Positions 7,759 to 17,311 of a stretch of 38,099 bases of DNA are shown here, in pieces; the first letter of the stretch is position 1, and every line of letters starts with the position of its first letter. Source of the stretch: Colwellia sp. (lineage in GTDB: Bacteria > Pseudomonadota > Gammaproteobacteria > Enterobacterales > Alteromonadaceae); the NCBI GenBank assembly GCA_029938115.1, contig JAPYOP010000042.1:1-38099 (forward strand), given 5' to 3'. A program made the position numbers and the translations under genes. The notes below the pieces were generated by a model that was given only the letters and a program-made list of their open reading frames with translations, had not been told where the DNA came from and ran no database searches.

Positions 7759-9909
7759 ATGAATATCAATAAAAAACGGTATACAGGACTGAATGTGTTT
7801 TCTCATAAAAAAATCATAGGCCGGCCTTGGTCTAGCGTATGGTTAATGCTAATGGGAACTTTGCTTCTTAGTAGCATGTGTAACGCACAAATGGCGGCAA
7901 ACTTTAGCGCCAATAACACCACTGTTAATCAGGGTGAACGCGTGAAGTTTACTGATAAATCCACCGGTTATCATGATTGGTGGGAATGGAATTTCCCAGG
8001 TGGAACCCCGTCATACAGCGAAGCCAAAAACCCGACTGTTACCTACAAAACCAAAGGAGAGCACAATGTAACGCTTACCATCTGGAGCGGATATTATAAA
8101 AATAGAAAGAGAACCAAATCTAACTACATAAAAGTGGGTAGCTCAACGCCCACTCCAGTATTAGAGAAAGTAGATATGGTAATGTATGGCGGTAAAATTT
8201 ATACGGCCGATCAATCTATTGCTGATCCAACGCAACGCTTTGTGCAAGCGGTGGCAGTTAAAGGCAATAAAATTGTATTTGCCGGCAGTAAGGCGCAGTT
8301 AGATGCCAATTACGATTATTCATCTGTGGCGGCGGCTAAAAAAATAAATTTAAACGGCGCGCTGGCGGTACCAGGTTTTCATGATATTCATATGCATCCG
8401 CTAGAAGCCGCTGACGACAGCTATACCTGTATTCTAGTAAATCAAAATGAATCATTCATGAATATGAGTCAAATTAAAAGCACTGTGAAAGGCTGTAACT
8501 CGGGTGCTCGTGGATTTATATTAGGGTGGGGCCATTCTATTCAAGCTCTGTTGGCACAAAGTAATAGCCCGATTTCTATTCTAGATGCCTTGCAGCCCAA
8601 CACGCCTGTTGTGATTATGGAGCGAACTTCTCATTCAGCATGGGTAAATAGCGCGGCATTAAATCAAATGGGCATTACCGTTAATACGCCTGATCCATCG
8701 GGTGGGCATTATGTGAAAGACCAAAACGGTCAGCTGAATGGAATATTGTTAGACTCAGCGGGTGACTTGGCATTTGATTTTGTTTTAAATGACCCGACTC
8801 CCGCCATGGCCAATAAAACCTATGCGGGTTTATCGACTATCCTGGCTAATGTGGCTAAAAACGGTATCACTACATTTGTAAATGCACGTCTTTATTATAA
8901 GCGAAAGTATCAAGACTTATGGAAGCGCGCCAACGATAACGGCCTAATTAAATCTCGTGCCCATATGGCGTTATGGGTTTATCCACAAGAAGTAAACGGT
9001 GCAGCGTCAACCAGTGCCATTGCCGCACAGGTAAATGAAATTAAAAATATCGCCAGTACTTACAGTAATGGCCTATTGCAGTTTGATCACATTAAATTTT
9101 ATAGCGATGGCTTAGTGAATAATACCACCGCAGATGTGGTCGACCCTTACTTGGAGCCTTACACCACTAATCTGGGGTTGGGTGTGGATGTGAATAACCG
9201 TAATTATGTACCGCTTACGGATATGGCTCAATATATTGCCGCATTAGAGCCTGAGGGTTTCACCGCCATCGTTCACGGTATTGGCGATAAAGGTGTACGT
9301 GAAGGCTTAGATGCTATTAAACAAGCCCGTAGTGACAACGGAAATATTTATAACGACAGCCAGCGCCATCGTATTACCCATGTGGAATTTGTACATCCTG
9401 ATGACATAAGCCGGTTTGCAGCTGAAAACGTAGTGGTCGATGCACAAGTGTCGGGCGAATGGACGTTGCCAAGCGCTCAGCACCCAGAAGAAACATCGTT
9501 GTTAGGTAAGAGTCGTACAGATCGCCAAGTGCCGTTAGGAGAGATTTACAACGCCATGAAAGCCGACGTTAATACTAAGGCGACCCTTACTCTAAGCAGT
9601 GATTACGATGTATCTAGCTTGTCACCTTTGGTAGGTATTGAACACTCGTTACGTCGTGGTACATACGGCAGCTTACCTAATATTTACGCTTCGGTGGATG
9701 CTTATACCGCGAAAGCCGCGTATGCGCTAGGCAATGAAAATACCCTTGGGCAAATTAAAGCAGGGATGTTGGCTGACTTTACGGTGATTAACCAAGATAT
9801 ATTCAGTATTAGTGATATCACCAAAATTGCCCCCAGTGCAACAGATAGCCAAGGGGCGCGAGTCACCAAAACCATCGTAGACGGTAAAGTGGTTTATTCA
9901 GGTAACTAA
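7759..9909 (+). CDS. Secreted PKD-domain amidohydrolase (amidohydrolase-3 / YtcJ-like)
   Basis: A 716-residue protein. It starts with a long basic n-region and a hydrophobic core (about 26-40) ending in CNA|Q, a plausible signal peptidase I site near residue 43. Residues 45-126 form a PKD domain (WWEWNFPGG, NPTVTYKTKGEHNVTLTI). From residue 135 on it is a metal-dependent amidohydrolase of the YtcJ type: GGKIYTAD, PGFHDIHMHP (metal ligands H211 and H213), RTSHSAWVNSAAL, VHGIGDKG, ITHVEFVHPDD and the late SSDYDV aspartate. GMLADFTVI is the usual C-terminal strand. The substrate is unknown; the family includes N-substituted formamide deformylases. Export with a PKD module suggests a periplasmic or extracellular role. 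The start ATG has only a weak GCGGG upstream. A terminator follows immediately. Confidence 0.85.
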   Translation: MNINKKRYTGLNVFSHKKIIGRPWSSVWLMLMGTLLLSSMCNAQMAANFSANNTTVNQGERVKFTDKSTGYHDWWEWNFPGGTPSYSEAKNPTVTYKTKGEHNVTLTIWSGYYKNRKRTKSNYIKVGSSTPTPVLEKVDMVMYGGKIYTADQSIADPTQRFVQAVAVKGNKIVFAGSKAQLDANYDYSSVAAAKKINLNGALAVPGFHDIHMHPLEAADDSYTCILVNQNESFMNMSQIKSTVKGCNSGARGFILGWGHSIQALLAQSNSPISILDALQPNTPVVIMERTSHSAWVNSAALNQMGITVNTPDPSGGHYVKDQNGQLNGILLDSAGDLAFDFVLNDPTPAMANKTYAGLSTILANVAKNGITTFVNARLYYKRKYQDLWKRANDNGLIKSRAHMALWVYPQEVNGAASTSAIAAQVNEIKNIASTYSNGLLQFDHIKFYSDGLVNNTTADVVDPYLEPYTTNLGLGVDVNNRNYVPLTDMAQYIAALEPEGFTAIVHGIGDKGVREGLDAIKQARSDNGNIYNDSQRHRITHVEFVHPDDISRFAAENVVVDAQVSGEWTLPSAQHPEETSLLGKSRTDRQVPLGEIYNAMKADVNTKATLTLSSDYDVSSLSPLVGIEHSLRRGTYGSLPNIYASVDAYTAKAAYALGNENTLGQIKAGMLADFTVINQDIFSISDITKIAPSATDSQGARVTKTIVDGKVVYSGN

Positions 9910-9936
9910 TCGAAACGTATAATTTAAAGGATAAAG

Positions 9937-9959
9937 GAGCAGCCTCAGGGCTGCTTTTT
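9937..9959 (+). terminator. Rho-independent terminator
   Basis: AGCAGCC (9938-9944) pairs perfectly with GGCTGCT (9949-9955) around a TCAG loop, and is followed by a run of T. It lies 28 bp after the amidohydrolase stop and marks the end of the backbone plus-strand block. Confidence 0.92.
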
Positions 9960-10293
9960 AATGCGTGCTGTACTCTTGGAATAAAGTAAAAGCAAATTCA
10001 AAATAACAATATTAAAAATTGCATACACCTTTATTACAAAAATAATTACGAAGCAGCTAAATACAAGATAATAATTAAAATGGTAATAGGGTAAAGTTGA
10101 AGAGACTATTCAGTTTACTGATTTTTTACACTGATTGTGTTCGCACATAAAAAGTGAGATTGGGCTTTACTGGATTTGCGCATCAGCTTCATTGAGGCGT
10201 TAGATAACAGTGGTTTAGAAAGAGGGGGTTAAAATTAGTCGATCACAGTACATAAAAATTATGTACTGTGACTGATATCGTTGATGGATAAAT
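9960..10293. other. Gene-free convergent interval before tviC
   Basis: An AT-rich interval between the amidohydrolase terminator and the 3' end of tviC. No credible gene was seen. Its only notable element is the perfect hairpin at 10243-10271, listed separately. Confidence 0.5.
10243..10271 (-). repeat. Perfect 11-bp inverted repeat downstream of tviC
   Basis: TCACAGTACAT (10243-10253) and ATGTACTGTGA (10261-10271) are exact reverse complements around a 7-nt AT loop. The element lies 23 bp beyond the tviC stop on the minus strand. It may end the tviB-tviC transcript, but no poly-U run directly follows, so a processing hairpin or protein-binding palindrome is equally possible. Confidence 0.6.
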
Positions 10294-11337
10294 TTAAGCT
10301 GGTTCTGCTTCTTTTTGTAAGCTATTTAAATACCAAGGCATTGCATTATCGATGCCGGCACCAATTTGATGAGTTGGCTCAAAGCCTAATAGTGAGGCTG
10401 CCTTACTAATATCCGCTTGAGAATGGCGAACATCTCCATCTCGAAATTCACGGTAAACAACTTCAGGGGCTGCAACACCACCATCAAATTTAACAAGTGA
10501 GGAGTGAATGTAGCCTTTTAGCTCATTTAAGGTGGTTCGAACATTACAGGCGACATTATACACTTGGCCGGCGGCTTCACCTTGGGCTAGTGCCGCTAAA
10601 ATATTGGCCTGCACGGCGTTATCCACATAGCAAAAATCTCGACTGGTTTCGCCATCACCGTTAATGTACAAGGTATCACCTGCAATAATGGAGGCAGTCC
10701 ATAATGGAATTACGGCAGCATATGCACCTTGTGGGTCTTGGCGTGGGCCAAATACATTAAAGTAACGCAAGCCAGTAGATTTAAAGTTGTATGCAGTTTC
10801 GAAAACAGAGCCATAGAGCTCATTTACATATTTAGTAACAGCGTAAGGAGACAGTGGACTGCCAATGATATCTTCTACCTTAGGTAAACCCGGATGATCA
10901 CCATATGTTGAGCTAGATGCAGCATAAACAAATCCTTTAATACCAGCATCACGGGCAGCGGTTAACATATTTAACTGGCCGCCTACGTTTACATCGTTAG
11001 TTGTAATGGGGTCATCCAGTGAGCGAGGTACGGAACCAAGCGCAGCCTGATGCAAAACATAATCACATTGAATAACGGCCTTCTGGCAATCTTCAAAATT
11101 ACGTATGTCACCCTCAATGAAACTAAAATTGGCCCATTGAGTTGAGCTGACAGCAGATTTTGCTTCATTAAGATTTTTCTGATATCCAGTAGAAAAATTA
11201 TCCAAACCTACAACTTTTTGGTTTAGCTTTAATAAAGTCTCTAATATGTTAGATCCAATAAATCCGGCCACGCCCGTCACACACCAGGTATATTGATTAC
11301 GTAATAAGTCAGTTTTTACTTGTTCAAATTTGGTCAT
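10294..11337 (-). CDS. tviC: UDP-N-acetylhexosamine(uronate) C4-epimerase, TviC/WbpP-like
   Basis: A 347-residue protein when started at ATG 11337, which has AAAGGA about 8 nt upstream and gives an N-terminus (MTKFEQ) like WbpP. An in-frame ATG at 11361 would overlap tviB and add eight residues. It is an extended short-chain dehydrogenase: [10 protein letters not shown] binds NAD (G22, G25, G28), SSSTYG supplies the catalytic Ser/Thr region, and YAVTK (Y165, K169) is the catalytic pair. [11 protein letters not shown] is typical of the TviC/WbpP branch. The enzyme interconverts UDP-GlcNAc(A) and UDP-GalNAc(A) in the cytoplasm. Together with the upstream tviB it would supply UDP-GalNAcA for the polysaccharide. 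Confidence 0.92.
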   Translation of the reverse strand: MTKFEQVKTDLLRNQYTWCVTGVAGFIGSNILETLLKLNQKVVGLDNFSTGYQKNLNEAKSAVSSTQWANFSFIEGDIRNFEDCQKAVIQCDYVLHQAALGSVPRSLDDPITTNDVNVGGQLNMLTAARDAGIKGFVYAASSSTYGDHPGLPKVEDIIGSPLSPYAVTKYVNELYGSVFETAYNFKSTGLRYFNVFGPRQDPQGAYAAVIPLWTASIIAGDTLYINGDGETSRDFCYVDNAVQANILAALAQGEAAGQVYNVACNVRTTLNELKGYIHSSLVKFDGGVAAPEVVYREFRDGDVRHSQADISKAASLLGFEPTHQIGAGIDNAMPWYLNSLQKEAEPA

Positions 11338-11348
11338 GGTATAGTCCT

Positions 11349-12632
11349 TTATAAACGCCACAAATTAATGCCGCGAGCTTTGAATTCTTCTGCGTTTAGG
11401 GTGGCTTTAACATCCATTAAGACCGCATTCGGCTTCAACATTTTTTTGTAATCATCAACCGAGAGGGACTTGTATTGTTTGTGGCTTACACATAATACAA
11501 TCGCATCGAGATCTGAAAGATCTCCCATAGTGCATAGTGACGTGTCGTAATACTTTTGAGCTTCTTTCATATCGGCCATGGCATCATGAACTAACAAATT
11601 AACACCATACGTTTTAAATTCTTTAATGACGTCACCCACTTTAGAGTTTCGTAAATCTGGGCAATCTTCTTTAAATGTTAAGCCTAATATGCCAATTCGA
11701 GCATTCTTTACGTTACAACCTGACTGAATCATTCGTTTAACGGTTTGCTCAACAACATGTGTTGGCATTGAATCATTAATGCGTCTGCCAGCTGAAATAA
11801 CCTCAGGATGGTACCCAAGTTTTTGAGCTTTATGAGTTAGGTAATATGGATCGACACCAATACAATGTCCCCCTACAAGACCTGGGCGAAATGGTAAGAA
11901 ATTCCATTTAGTACCAGCAGCCTCTAAAACATCAATAGTGTCTATATTCATTTTTGAAAAAATTATGGATAATTCATTCATTAATGCAATGTTTAAATCA
12001 CGTTGAGTATTTTCAATAATTTTTGCAGCCTCGGCTACCTTAATTGAAGGTGCTCTATGCACGCCTGCTGTTACAACGCTTGAATAAACATCCGCGACAA
12101 TATCTAATATTTCAGGAGTTTGACCAGACACAACCTTAGTGATTTTTGTAAAGACATGCTCTTTATCACCAGGGTTTATTCGTTCTGGTGAATACCCTAC
12201 AAAGAAATCCTTGCCACATATTAAGCCGCTGTACTCTTCAAGCACAGGAACACAATCCTCTTCAGTGGCACCAGGGTACACAGTAGACTCATATACAACG
12301 ATATCCCCATGTTTTAGTTGTGAACCAACACTTTTAGAAGCACTAATTAATGGAGAAAGATCTGGTTGGTTCGCATCATTAATAGGTGTTGGAACAGCGA
12401 CAATATGAAAATCTGCCAGCGCTAGGTCTTTAGCATTGGATGTAAATGTAATATTGGTGTCTATCAGCTCATCAGTTGTGACTTCTAATGTTCTATCTTT
12501 ATCGTCTTGTAGTTCTGTAATTCTTACTTCGTTAACGTCAAAGCCAATAACTGAATGAGAGTTACCAAATGCAACAGCGACTGGGAGTCCTACGTAACCA
12601 AGACCAATGACAGAGATTTTTCGGTTTATCAT
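11349..12632 (-). CDS. tviB: UDP-N-acetyl-D-glucosamine/galactosamine 6-dehydrogenase, TviB/WbpO-like
   Basis: A 427-residue nucleotide-sugar dehydrogenase, typical length. The N-terminal Rossmann motif is [10 protein letters not shown] (10-19), the mid-domain has [10 protein letters not shown] (147-156), and the active-site motif is [12 protein letters not shown] with Cys257. The C-terminal UDP-binding domain contains [14 protein letters not shown]. It oxidises C6 of UDP-GlcNAc or UDP-GalNAc with two NAD+ to give the uronic acid. ATG 12632 follows AAGGGA. It is the first gene of a two-gene minus-strand operon with tviC (11 bp between this stop and the preferred tviC start), divergent from the main polysaccharide operon. 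Confidence 0.93.
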   Translation of the reverse strand: MINRKISVIGLGYVGLPVAVAFGNSHSVIGFDVNEVRITELQDDKDRTLEVTTDELIDTNITFTSNAKDLALADFHIVAVPTPINDANQPDLSPLISASKSVGSQLKHGDIVVYESTVYPGATEEDCVPVLEEYSGLICGKDFFVGYSPERINPGDKEHVFTKITKVVSGQTPEILDIVADVYSSVVTAGVHRAPSIKVAEAAKIIENTQRDLNIALMNELSIIFSKMNIDTIDVLEAAGTKWNFLPFRPGLVGGHCIGVDPYYLTHKAQKLGYHPEVISAGRRINDSMPTHVVEQTVKRMIQSGCNVKNARIGILGLTFKEDCPDLRNSKVGDVIKEFKTYGVNLLVHDAMADMKEAQKYYDTSLCTMGDLSDLDAIVLCVSHKQYKSLSVDDYKKMLKPNAVLMDVKATLNAEEFKARGINLWRL

Positions 12633-13001
12633 TATGATTTATTCCCTTAAAAATATAAATTCAATCAGAACTAATAATAAAGTATTGAGTTGGTAGTATT
12701 TAAGTACTGGTTTTATATCTGAATATATATTTAACATGATTAGATCATGATTATTTCTTGAAAAGAAAATAATCACACGTATAGTGCAAATCCGATAAAG
12801 TGCTAATAAAGAAAATTAATAATTTATAATTATTTTTTTTGGGAAATAAGTATTAGTTTTGTATTGCCGTATAGTAAACGTCACTAGAGTAATGTGATGG
12901 TAATAACAAAAATATATATTTATAAAAGCGACAATTTCAAAGCAAATTCCTAGTTATAAAGTACTGGTAATTATGTTGTCTAAATAATCAAGGACGATGA
13001 T
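12633..13001. promoter_or_regulatory. Divergent regulatory region between tviB and the main polysaccharide operon
   Basis: A 369-bp AT-rich region that must contain promoters for both directions, although no strong -35/-10 pair is evident. It holds a short palindrome, CATGAT-TAG-ATCATG (12735-12749), directly joined to an imperfect AT-rich dyad (12749-12774). The 10-mer AAGTACTGGT occurs twice in direct orientation, at 12702-12711 and 12959-12968, the second 34 bp before the GTG start. These are operator candidates only. No JUMPstart/ops sequence (GGCGGTAG) was found. Confidence 0.5.
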
Positions 13002-14435
13002 GTGGCTACAATAAGACTATTTAATAATCACCTTCGACTTCAATTTGTAATACTTGCGGTTCTAGAAGCATTCGCATTTTTTGTTTCAGTCTACGGTGCC
13101 GCTTTAGTTCGGTTTCAAGAGACTGAGTTTGAATATACTAATATCGTTGTTGATTATAATGGTGGTGATATAAGTACAATCGCACCAATATATACCGGCG
13201 TAATGATGCTGTGCATGGTCGCCCTAGGTCATTATAAAAGTCAGCAACACTTCTCTCCAAGTATGTTTACCGAAACAATAATTAAAGTATTAGTGTCGTT
13301 AACATTGGGTTCAATTACCTTGATGATAATCTTTTATATGATACCAAGTGTTCACATGGGGCGTGGGTTTCACTCTTTAGCTTTAATGTTGTCATTCTTA
13401 GGAGTGATCTTTGTAAGAGCATTTTTCTTTCAGTTTATTGGCCAAAACGTTTTAAAAAGAAATGTATTGGTAGTTGGTGCAGGATCTAGAGCTAAAACAC
13501 TTATCGATGAGAAGGGGGGCTCACATGATGGCGTTAGTTACAAAATTGCAGGGTACATTTCGGTTAAAAATGAAACGGTTGCAGTCCCTAAAAGCCAGGT
13601 TTTGAATGTTCATTCTGAAGATATAGCAAAATATGCTTTAGATAACGAAGTAGATGAAATCATTCTGGCTATAGAAGATCGCCGTAATAGCTTTCAAAAT
13701 GATGAGTTAATTAAATGTAAGTTAGCGGGTATAAAAATAATTGACCCAGTATGTTTTTTGGAAAGGGAACAAGGTAAATTAAATATTGAAATGTTGCATC
13801 CAAGTTGGATGATTTATTCAAATGGTTTTAACCGAAGCGATTTTAAGCGTTTTTCTGCAAGATTATTCGACATAGTTTCAAGTTTAATAATATTAACAGT
13901 GATGACTCCAGTTATGATTTTAAGTGCATTTTTGATATCACTTGAATCTGGATTTAAACACTCAGTATTTTATAAACAGGTTCGAGTGGGCTTGGATGAT
14001 GTACCATTTACATTGTTAAAATTTAGAAGTATGAAGATAAATGCTGAGAGCAATGGTAAAGCGGTATGGGCAAAAAAAAATGACGACCGCATAACGTTCT
14101 TTGGCCATTTTATTAGAAAAACTCGTATAGACGAACTTCCACAAATTATAAATATATTCAAGGGTGATATGCGCTTAATTGGGCCGCGTCCTGAAAGGCC
14201 TGAGTTCGTAGATGATCTGGCCACCAAAATCCCGTATTACAATAAACGTCATACAGTGAAGCCGGGCTTGGCAGGATGGGCACAATTGAAATACCCATAT
14301 GGAGCAACAGAACAAGATGCTTACGAGAAACTTCAATACGACCTATATTATGTGAAAAATCATAATATAATTATGGATTTTTTTATACTATTGCAAACAA
14401 TCGAAATTGTAATAATGGGGAAAGGAGCCAGGTAG
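13002..14435 (+). CDS. Initiating polyprenyl-phosphate sugar-1-phosphate transferase (EpsB/WcaJ-like)
   Basis: A 477-residue protein from GTG 13002, with AAGGAC 7-8 nt upstream. N-terminal membrane helices lie near 14-36, 63-80, 92-115 and 122-146. A nucleotide-binding-like domain starts at VLVVGAGSRAK (155-165). A further helix near 290-312 leads into the bacterial sugar transferase domain: FYKQVRVG, LLKFRSM, IRKTRIDELPQ (371-381) and GDMRLIGPRPERPEF (388-402). The short MATIRLFNNH start and layout recall the EpsB-type transferases of XrtA/PEP-CTERM loci. It transfers a sugar-1-phosphate from a UDP-sugar to undecaprenyl phosphate, the first membrane step of repeat-unit assembly. As first gene of the operon, its position fits initiation. 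Confidence 0.92.
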   Translation: MATIRLFNNHLRLQFVILAVLEAFAFFVSVYGAALVRFQETEFEYTNIVVDYNGGDISTIAPIYTGVMMLCMVALGHYKSQQHFSPSMFTETIIKVLVSLTLGSITLMIIFYMIPSVHMGRGFHSLALMLSFLGVIFVRAFFFQFIGQNVLKRNVLVVGAGSRAKTLIDEKGGSHDGVSYKIAGYISVKNETVAVPKSQVLNVHSEDIAKYALDNEVDEIILAIEDRRNSFQNDELIKCKLAGIKIIDPVCFLEREQGKLNIEMLHPSWMIYSNGFNRSDFKRFSARLFDIVSSLIILTVMTPVMILSAFLISLESGFKHSVFYKQVRVGLDDVPFTLLKFRSMKINAESNGKAVWAKKNDDRITFFGHFIRKTRIDELPQIINIFKGDMRLIGPRPERPEFVDDLATKIPYYNKRHTVKPGLAGWAQLKYPYGATEQDAYEKLQYDLYYVKNHNIIMDFFILLQTIEIVIMGKGAR

Positions 14436-14441
14436 AATTAA

Positions 14442-15155
14442 ATGGATTCAACTAAATTTTTAGTAAGCTATCCATTTAGTTGGTTTGTATTAATATTGTT
14501 GGCAACAGTGGTACTAACTTGTATTAAGAGATTAAAGTTAGCAGTATTAATAGGTGGAGTTACGGTGCTACTAGGGTTTAGCCTAACTTCTAATGGATCA
14601 AAAATGTGGTTGGAGTCATTAGTTTATAACTTTGAAAGCGAACAAAGAATTTGTAATTCTAGTAAATTACCCTCTGAGGCTATTCTACTCCCAGGAGGTG
14701 TTTTTTTAGTCGGTGATACTGTAAATTTAACATTTTGGAGTAAATACAGGGTTGATAAGTATCTGTATTACTCTAATTCAATAACCAAGTTGCATATACC
14801 TGGTGGTGAAAAATTTAAAAATAAGCTTGAAGGGGAATATATTCAAGAGTATTTAATTAAAAAAAAACATGATAAAACAAAAACTATAATTGGAAAAGGC
14901 TCTCATTCAACCTACGAGAATTTTTCAGAGATTATAGCTGGTCTAGACCTTGACAAAAAATATGTGTTATTTACATCAGACTGGCATGCTTATCGTGCTT
15001 ATTCAGTTGCAAAAAAAATGAACATAAATGTTTGCATTATTAAATACAATAGTCCTCAACAAGATCTTACACTAAAAGAAAACCCATGGAGATTTAAAGC
15101 AGCTATTAGGGAATACTTAGCAATAGCATGGTATTTCTCAAAAGGTTGGATTTAG
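14442..15155 (+). CDS. YdcF-like (DUF218) membrane protein
   Basis: A 237-residue protein with two N-terminal membrane helices (about 10-28 and 32-50), then a DUF218 domain: ILLPGGV (81-87), HIPGGEKF, GSHSTYEN (153-160) and TSDWHAYRAYSVA (178-190). Members such as YdcF, SanA and ElyC are linked to envelope polysaccharide or lipid-carrier metabolism, but their chemistry is poorly defined. It starts 6 bp after the sugar transferase and 7 bp before the export gene, so it belongs to the polysaccharide operon. An A9 run lies within it near 14859-14867. A role in polymer assembly is inferred only from context. Confidence 0.8.
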   Translation: MDSTKFLVSYPFSWFVLILLATVVLTCIKRLKLAVLIGGVTVLLGFSLTSNGSKMWLESLVYNFESEQRICNSSKLPSEAILLPGGVFLVGDTVNLTFWSKYRVDKYLYYSNSITKLHIPGGEKFKNKLEGEYIQEYLIKKKHDKTKTIIGKGSHSTYENFSEIIAGLDLDKKYVLFTSDWHAYRAYSVAKKMNINVCIIKYNSPQQDLTLKENPWRFKAAIREYLAIAWYFSKGWI

Positions 15156-15162
15156 GGAAGAT

Positions 15163-15783
15163 ATGAAATTAATTATACTCACTATCGGATTTATACTTTT
15201 ATCGGCATGCAGTCAAAAGCCTATTTTAGAGCATGGAAGTATTATCAGTAATAGTCACAAAGCATTATCAACGATCAGTGCTTACTACATCGGTGTTGAT
15301 GATGTACTGGAAGTCAATGTTTGGAGAAACCCTGAAATTTCAGTGACAGTTCCGGTACGTCCAGATGGAAAAATATCAGTGCCCCTAGTTGGAGATGTAC
15401 AAGCTGGCGGTAAGATGCCAATGGTTGTAGCCGAAGATATTAAGGAACGATTAGCTAAATATATTAGAGAGCCACAAGTAACCGTTATTCTTACCGAGCT
15501 GCGTAGTCATGAGTTTGTATCTAGGGTTCGCATCACTGGTGCAGTTCAATCGCCAGCGTCACTACCTTATCGTCAAGGAATGACAGTACTAGATGCAATA
15601 TTACAGGCAGGTGGATTGAATGAATTTGCCTCAGCGAATAGTGGAAGGTTATATCGAAAAAACAAAAGTGAAACAGTTCAATATGATGTATACCTTAAAG
15701 ATATTCTTAATTCTGGCGAGCTTGAAACAAACTATGAACTAATGCCTGGCGATATTATCTCTGTTCCAGAGAGGTTGTTTTAG
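15163..15783 (+). CDS. Polysaccharide export lipoprotein (Wza / OPX family)
   Basis: A 206-residue protein with a lipoprotein signal: a hydrophobic stretch then LLSAC with Cys16 as the lipidated residue. The Poly_export (PES) domain follows (YYIGVDDVLEVNVW, VRPDGKISVPLVGDV), then a SLBB-type domain (VRITGAVQSPASLPY, MTVLDAILQAGG) and the ending LMPGDIISVPE. It is much shorter than E. coli Wza (about 379 residues) and lacks the long C-terminal amphipathic helix, as in XrtA-type export proteins. That supports dependence on a separate outer-membrane porin, perhaps the barrel gene at 18084. AGGGAAG precedes the ATG. Confidence 0.93.
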   Translation: MKLIILTIGFILLSACSQKPILEHGSIISNSHKALSTISAYYIGVDDVLEVNVWRNPEISVTVPVRPDGKISVPLVGDVQAGGKMPMVVAEDIKERLAKYIREPQVTVILTELRSHEFVSRVRITGAVQSPASLPYRQGMTVLDAILQAGGLNEFASANSGRLYRKNKSETVQYDVYLKDILNSGELETNYELMPGDIISVPERLF

Positions 15784-17301
15784 ATGGATGTGCAAATGTC
15801 TCAAGTTGATTTGGTTAAGTTTGCACTTATAAAAACGTGGCAAATGAAAAAGATAGCGCTAATTATTTTTGTTTGCGTTTCTTTATCAATATTAGCGGTA
15901 GGTTGGTTTTGGCCTAGGGTGTATATATCCGAATCTACTATATTAGTTGATGAGTATAATATATTAACACCATTGATGAAGGGTACAGCTGTCGCTACAA
16001 GCGTTAAAGATCAAGCGAAAAATGCTAGGCAATTGCTTACAGGTCAATATGCAAAAGAACAATTTGTTGAATTTACATCGTTAGATTTAGTTGGCGAGTC
16101 AGAAATAAATATAGATCGTATCTGGGGGCAGGTTAAATACAAAACAAAAATTGAAAATGCCGGAAAAAATGTTATTAGAATTAAGTATAAGAGCTCAGAT
16201 CCAAAAGAAGCACAAAAGTATGCTGCATTTTTTACAGATTTATTCATAGATGAAAGTATCAAAGATAAACGTAGAGAAAGTGAAGCAGCCTATAGTTTTA
16301 TTGCTGGTCAAGCTGAAGAGTATCGTGAGAAATTAAAAGAATCAGAAGAATCCTTGAAAAACTTTAGATCGGAAAATCTTGGGGCTTCACCAGATAGTGC
16401 CGGCACTGTGAATGCTCGTATATTAGAGCACCAAAGAACTATCGAACAAACACAGTTGGAAATAAATGAAATAGAAATCCAAATGAAAAATATAAAGGAT
16501 CAATTATCTGGTGAAGCAGCTGTGTCGGCTCATTTAACAGAGGAAGGGCAATTGCAGAAGCGTATATCCGCATTGCAAGGGCAGTTAGATACTTTAAGGA
16601 TGACATACTTAGATAGCTATCCAGATGTCATTATTGTACGGGGGCAGATATCAGCTCTTAGGATGAAGATGGTAGATGTTAGAAAGCAAGATAAAAAAAT
16701 AATAGTGAATGCTGGTAATCTTAACCCACTTTTTCAAGAGTTACGTAGTAATTTCTCTCAACTTAAAACACAAGGAGCAGCATTGTTTACTCGTTTAAAG
16801 GCGACAAAAAACTTGTTGATTGATGAAAAAAATAGAGCGATACAAATAAATACAGTGGGTGCTGTACTTGCGCAACTGACTAGGGATTATGATGTAAACA
16901 ATGATTTGTATCAAAAGTTACTCAGACAAAGAGAAACCGCAAGAGTGTCAATGAATATAGATATTGCTAATCAAGGATTAACTTTAAAAATACAAGAATA
17001 CCCGCACGTACCCATACGCCCGATTGGGGTACGTTTAGTACATATCGCATTTCTAGGGTTGGTTATGGCAATTTTTTTGCCGTTAGGAATGGCCTATTTG
17101 CTGGTTATGTTTGATGGTAAGATCCGATCAATTCAACAGTTTCAAAAAATATCTAATGCTCCTGTTTTAGGTGTAATTTCTAAATTTAATAGTACGGAAT
17201 TGTCACGGTATAATTTATATTGGATGGCAGTAGTTATAACTATAATTGTGGGTGTGTTATCAATCTACGCTTACGTGTCTTGGCTAAGAATTATTTCTTA
17301 G
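15784..17301 (+). CDS. Polysaccharide chain-length determinant (Wzz/GNVR family, XrtA-type)
   Basis: A 505-residue protein whose ATG directly follows the export-gene stop, with GAGAGG about 9 nt upstream. One membrane helix lies at about 22-44, followed by the Wzz-type periplasmic domain (SESTILVDEYNI) and a long coiled-coil region from about 165 to 330 rich in Glu, Gln and Lys. The GNVR-like segment contains NDLYQKLLRQRETA, then a VPIRPIG proline-rich motif before the second helix (about 415-438). A third hydrophobic segment closes the protein (about 475-500). No kinase domain is fused; the separate CpsD-like gene follows. The protein should set polymer length and join the inner-membrane machinery to the export lipoprotein. 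Confidence 0.9.
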   Translation: MDVQMSQVDLVKFALIKTWQMKKIALIIFVCVSLSILAVGWFWPRVYISESTILVDEYNILTPLMKGTAVATSVKDQAKNARQLLTGQYAKEQFVEFTSLDLVGESEINIDRIWGQVKYKTKIENAGKNVIRIKYKSSDPKEAQKYAAFFTDLFIDESIKDKRRESEAAYSFIAGQAEEYREKLKESEESLKNFRSENLGASPDSAGTVNARILEHQRTIEQTQLEINEIEIQMKNIKDQLSGEAAVSAHLTEEGQLQKRISALQGQLDTLRMTYLDSYPDVIIVRGQISALRMKMVDVRKQDKKIIVNAGNLNPLFQELRSNFSQLKTQGAALFTRLKATKNLLIDEKNRAIQINTVGAVLAQLTRDYDVNNDLYQKLLRQRETARVSMNIDIANQGLTLKIQEYPHVPIRPIGVRLVHIAFLGLVMAIFLPLGMAYLLVMFDGKIRSIQQFQKISNAPVLGVISKFNSTELSRYNLYWMAVVITIIVGVLSIYAYVSWLRIIS

Positions 17302-17311
17302 GGAGTGCTGT

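Noticed and set aside
12964-12979. Sigma-54-like element (TGG-N8-TTG) just before the main operon
   Set aside because: Only the GG and TTG parts match, the GC of the -12 box is GT, and the transcript would begin at the ribosome-binding site. No PrsR-type activator gene was seen.
14072-14080. A9 run in the sugar-transferase gene (and another at 14859-14867 in the YdcF-like gene) as phase-variation tracts
   Set aside because: A-runs of this length are expected by chance in such AT-rich coding DNA, encode common Lys codons, and lack the special junction position of the G10 tract.
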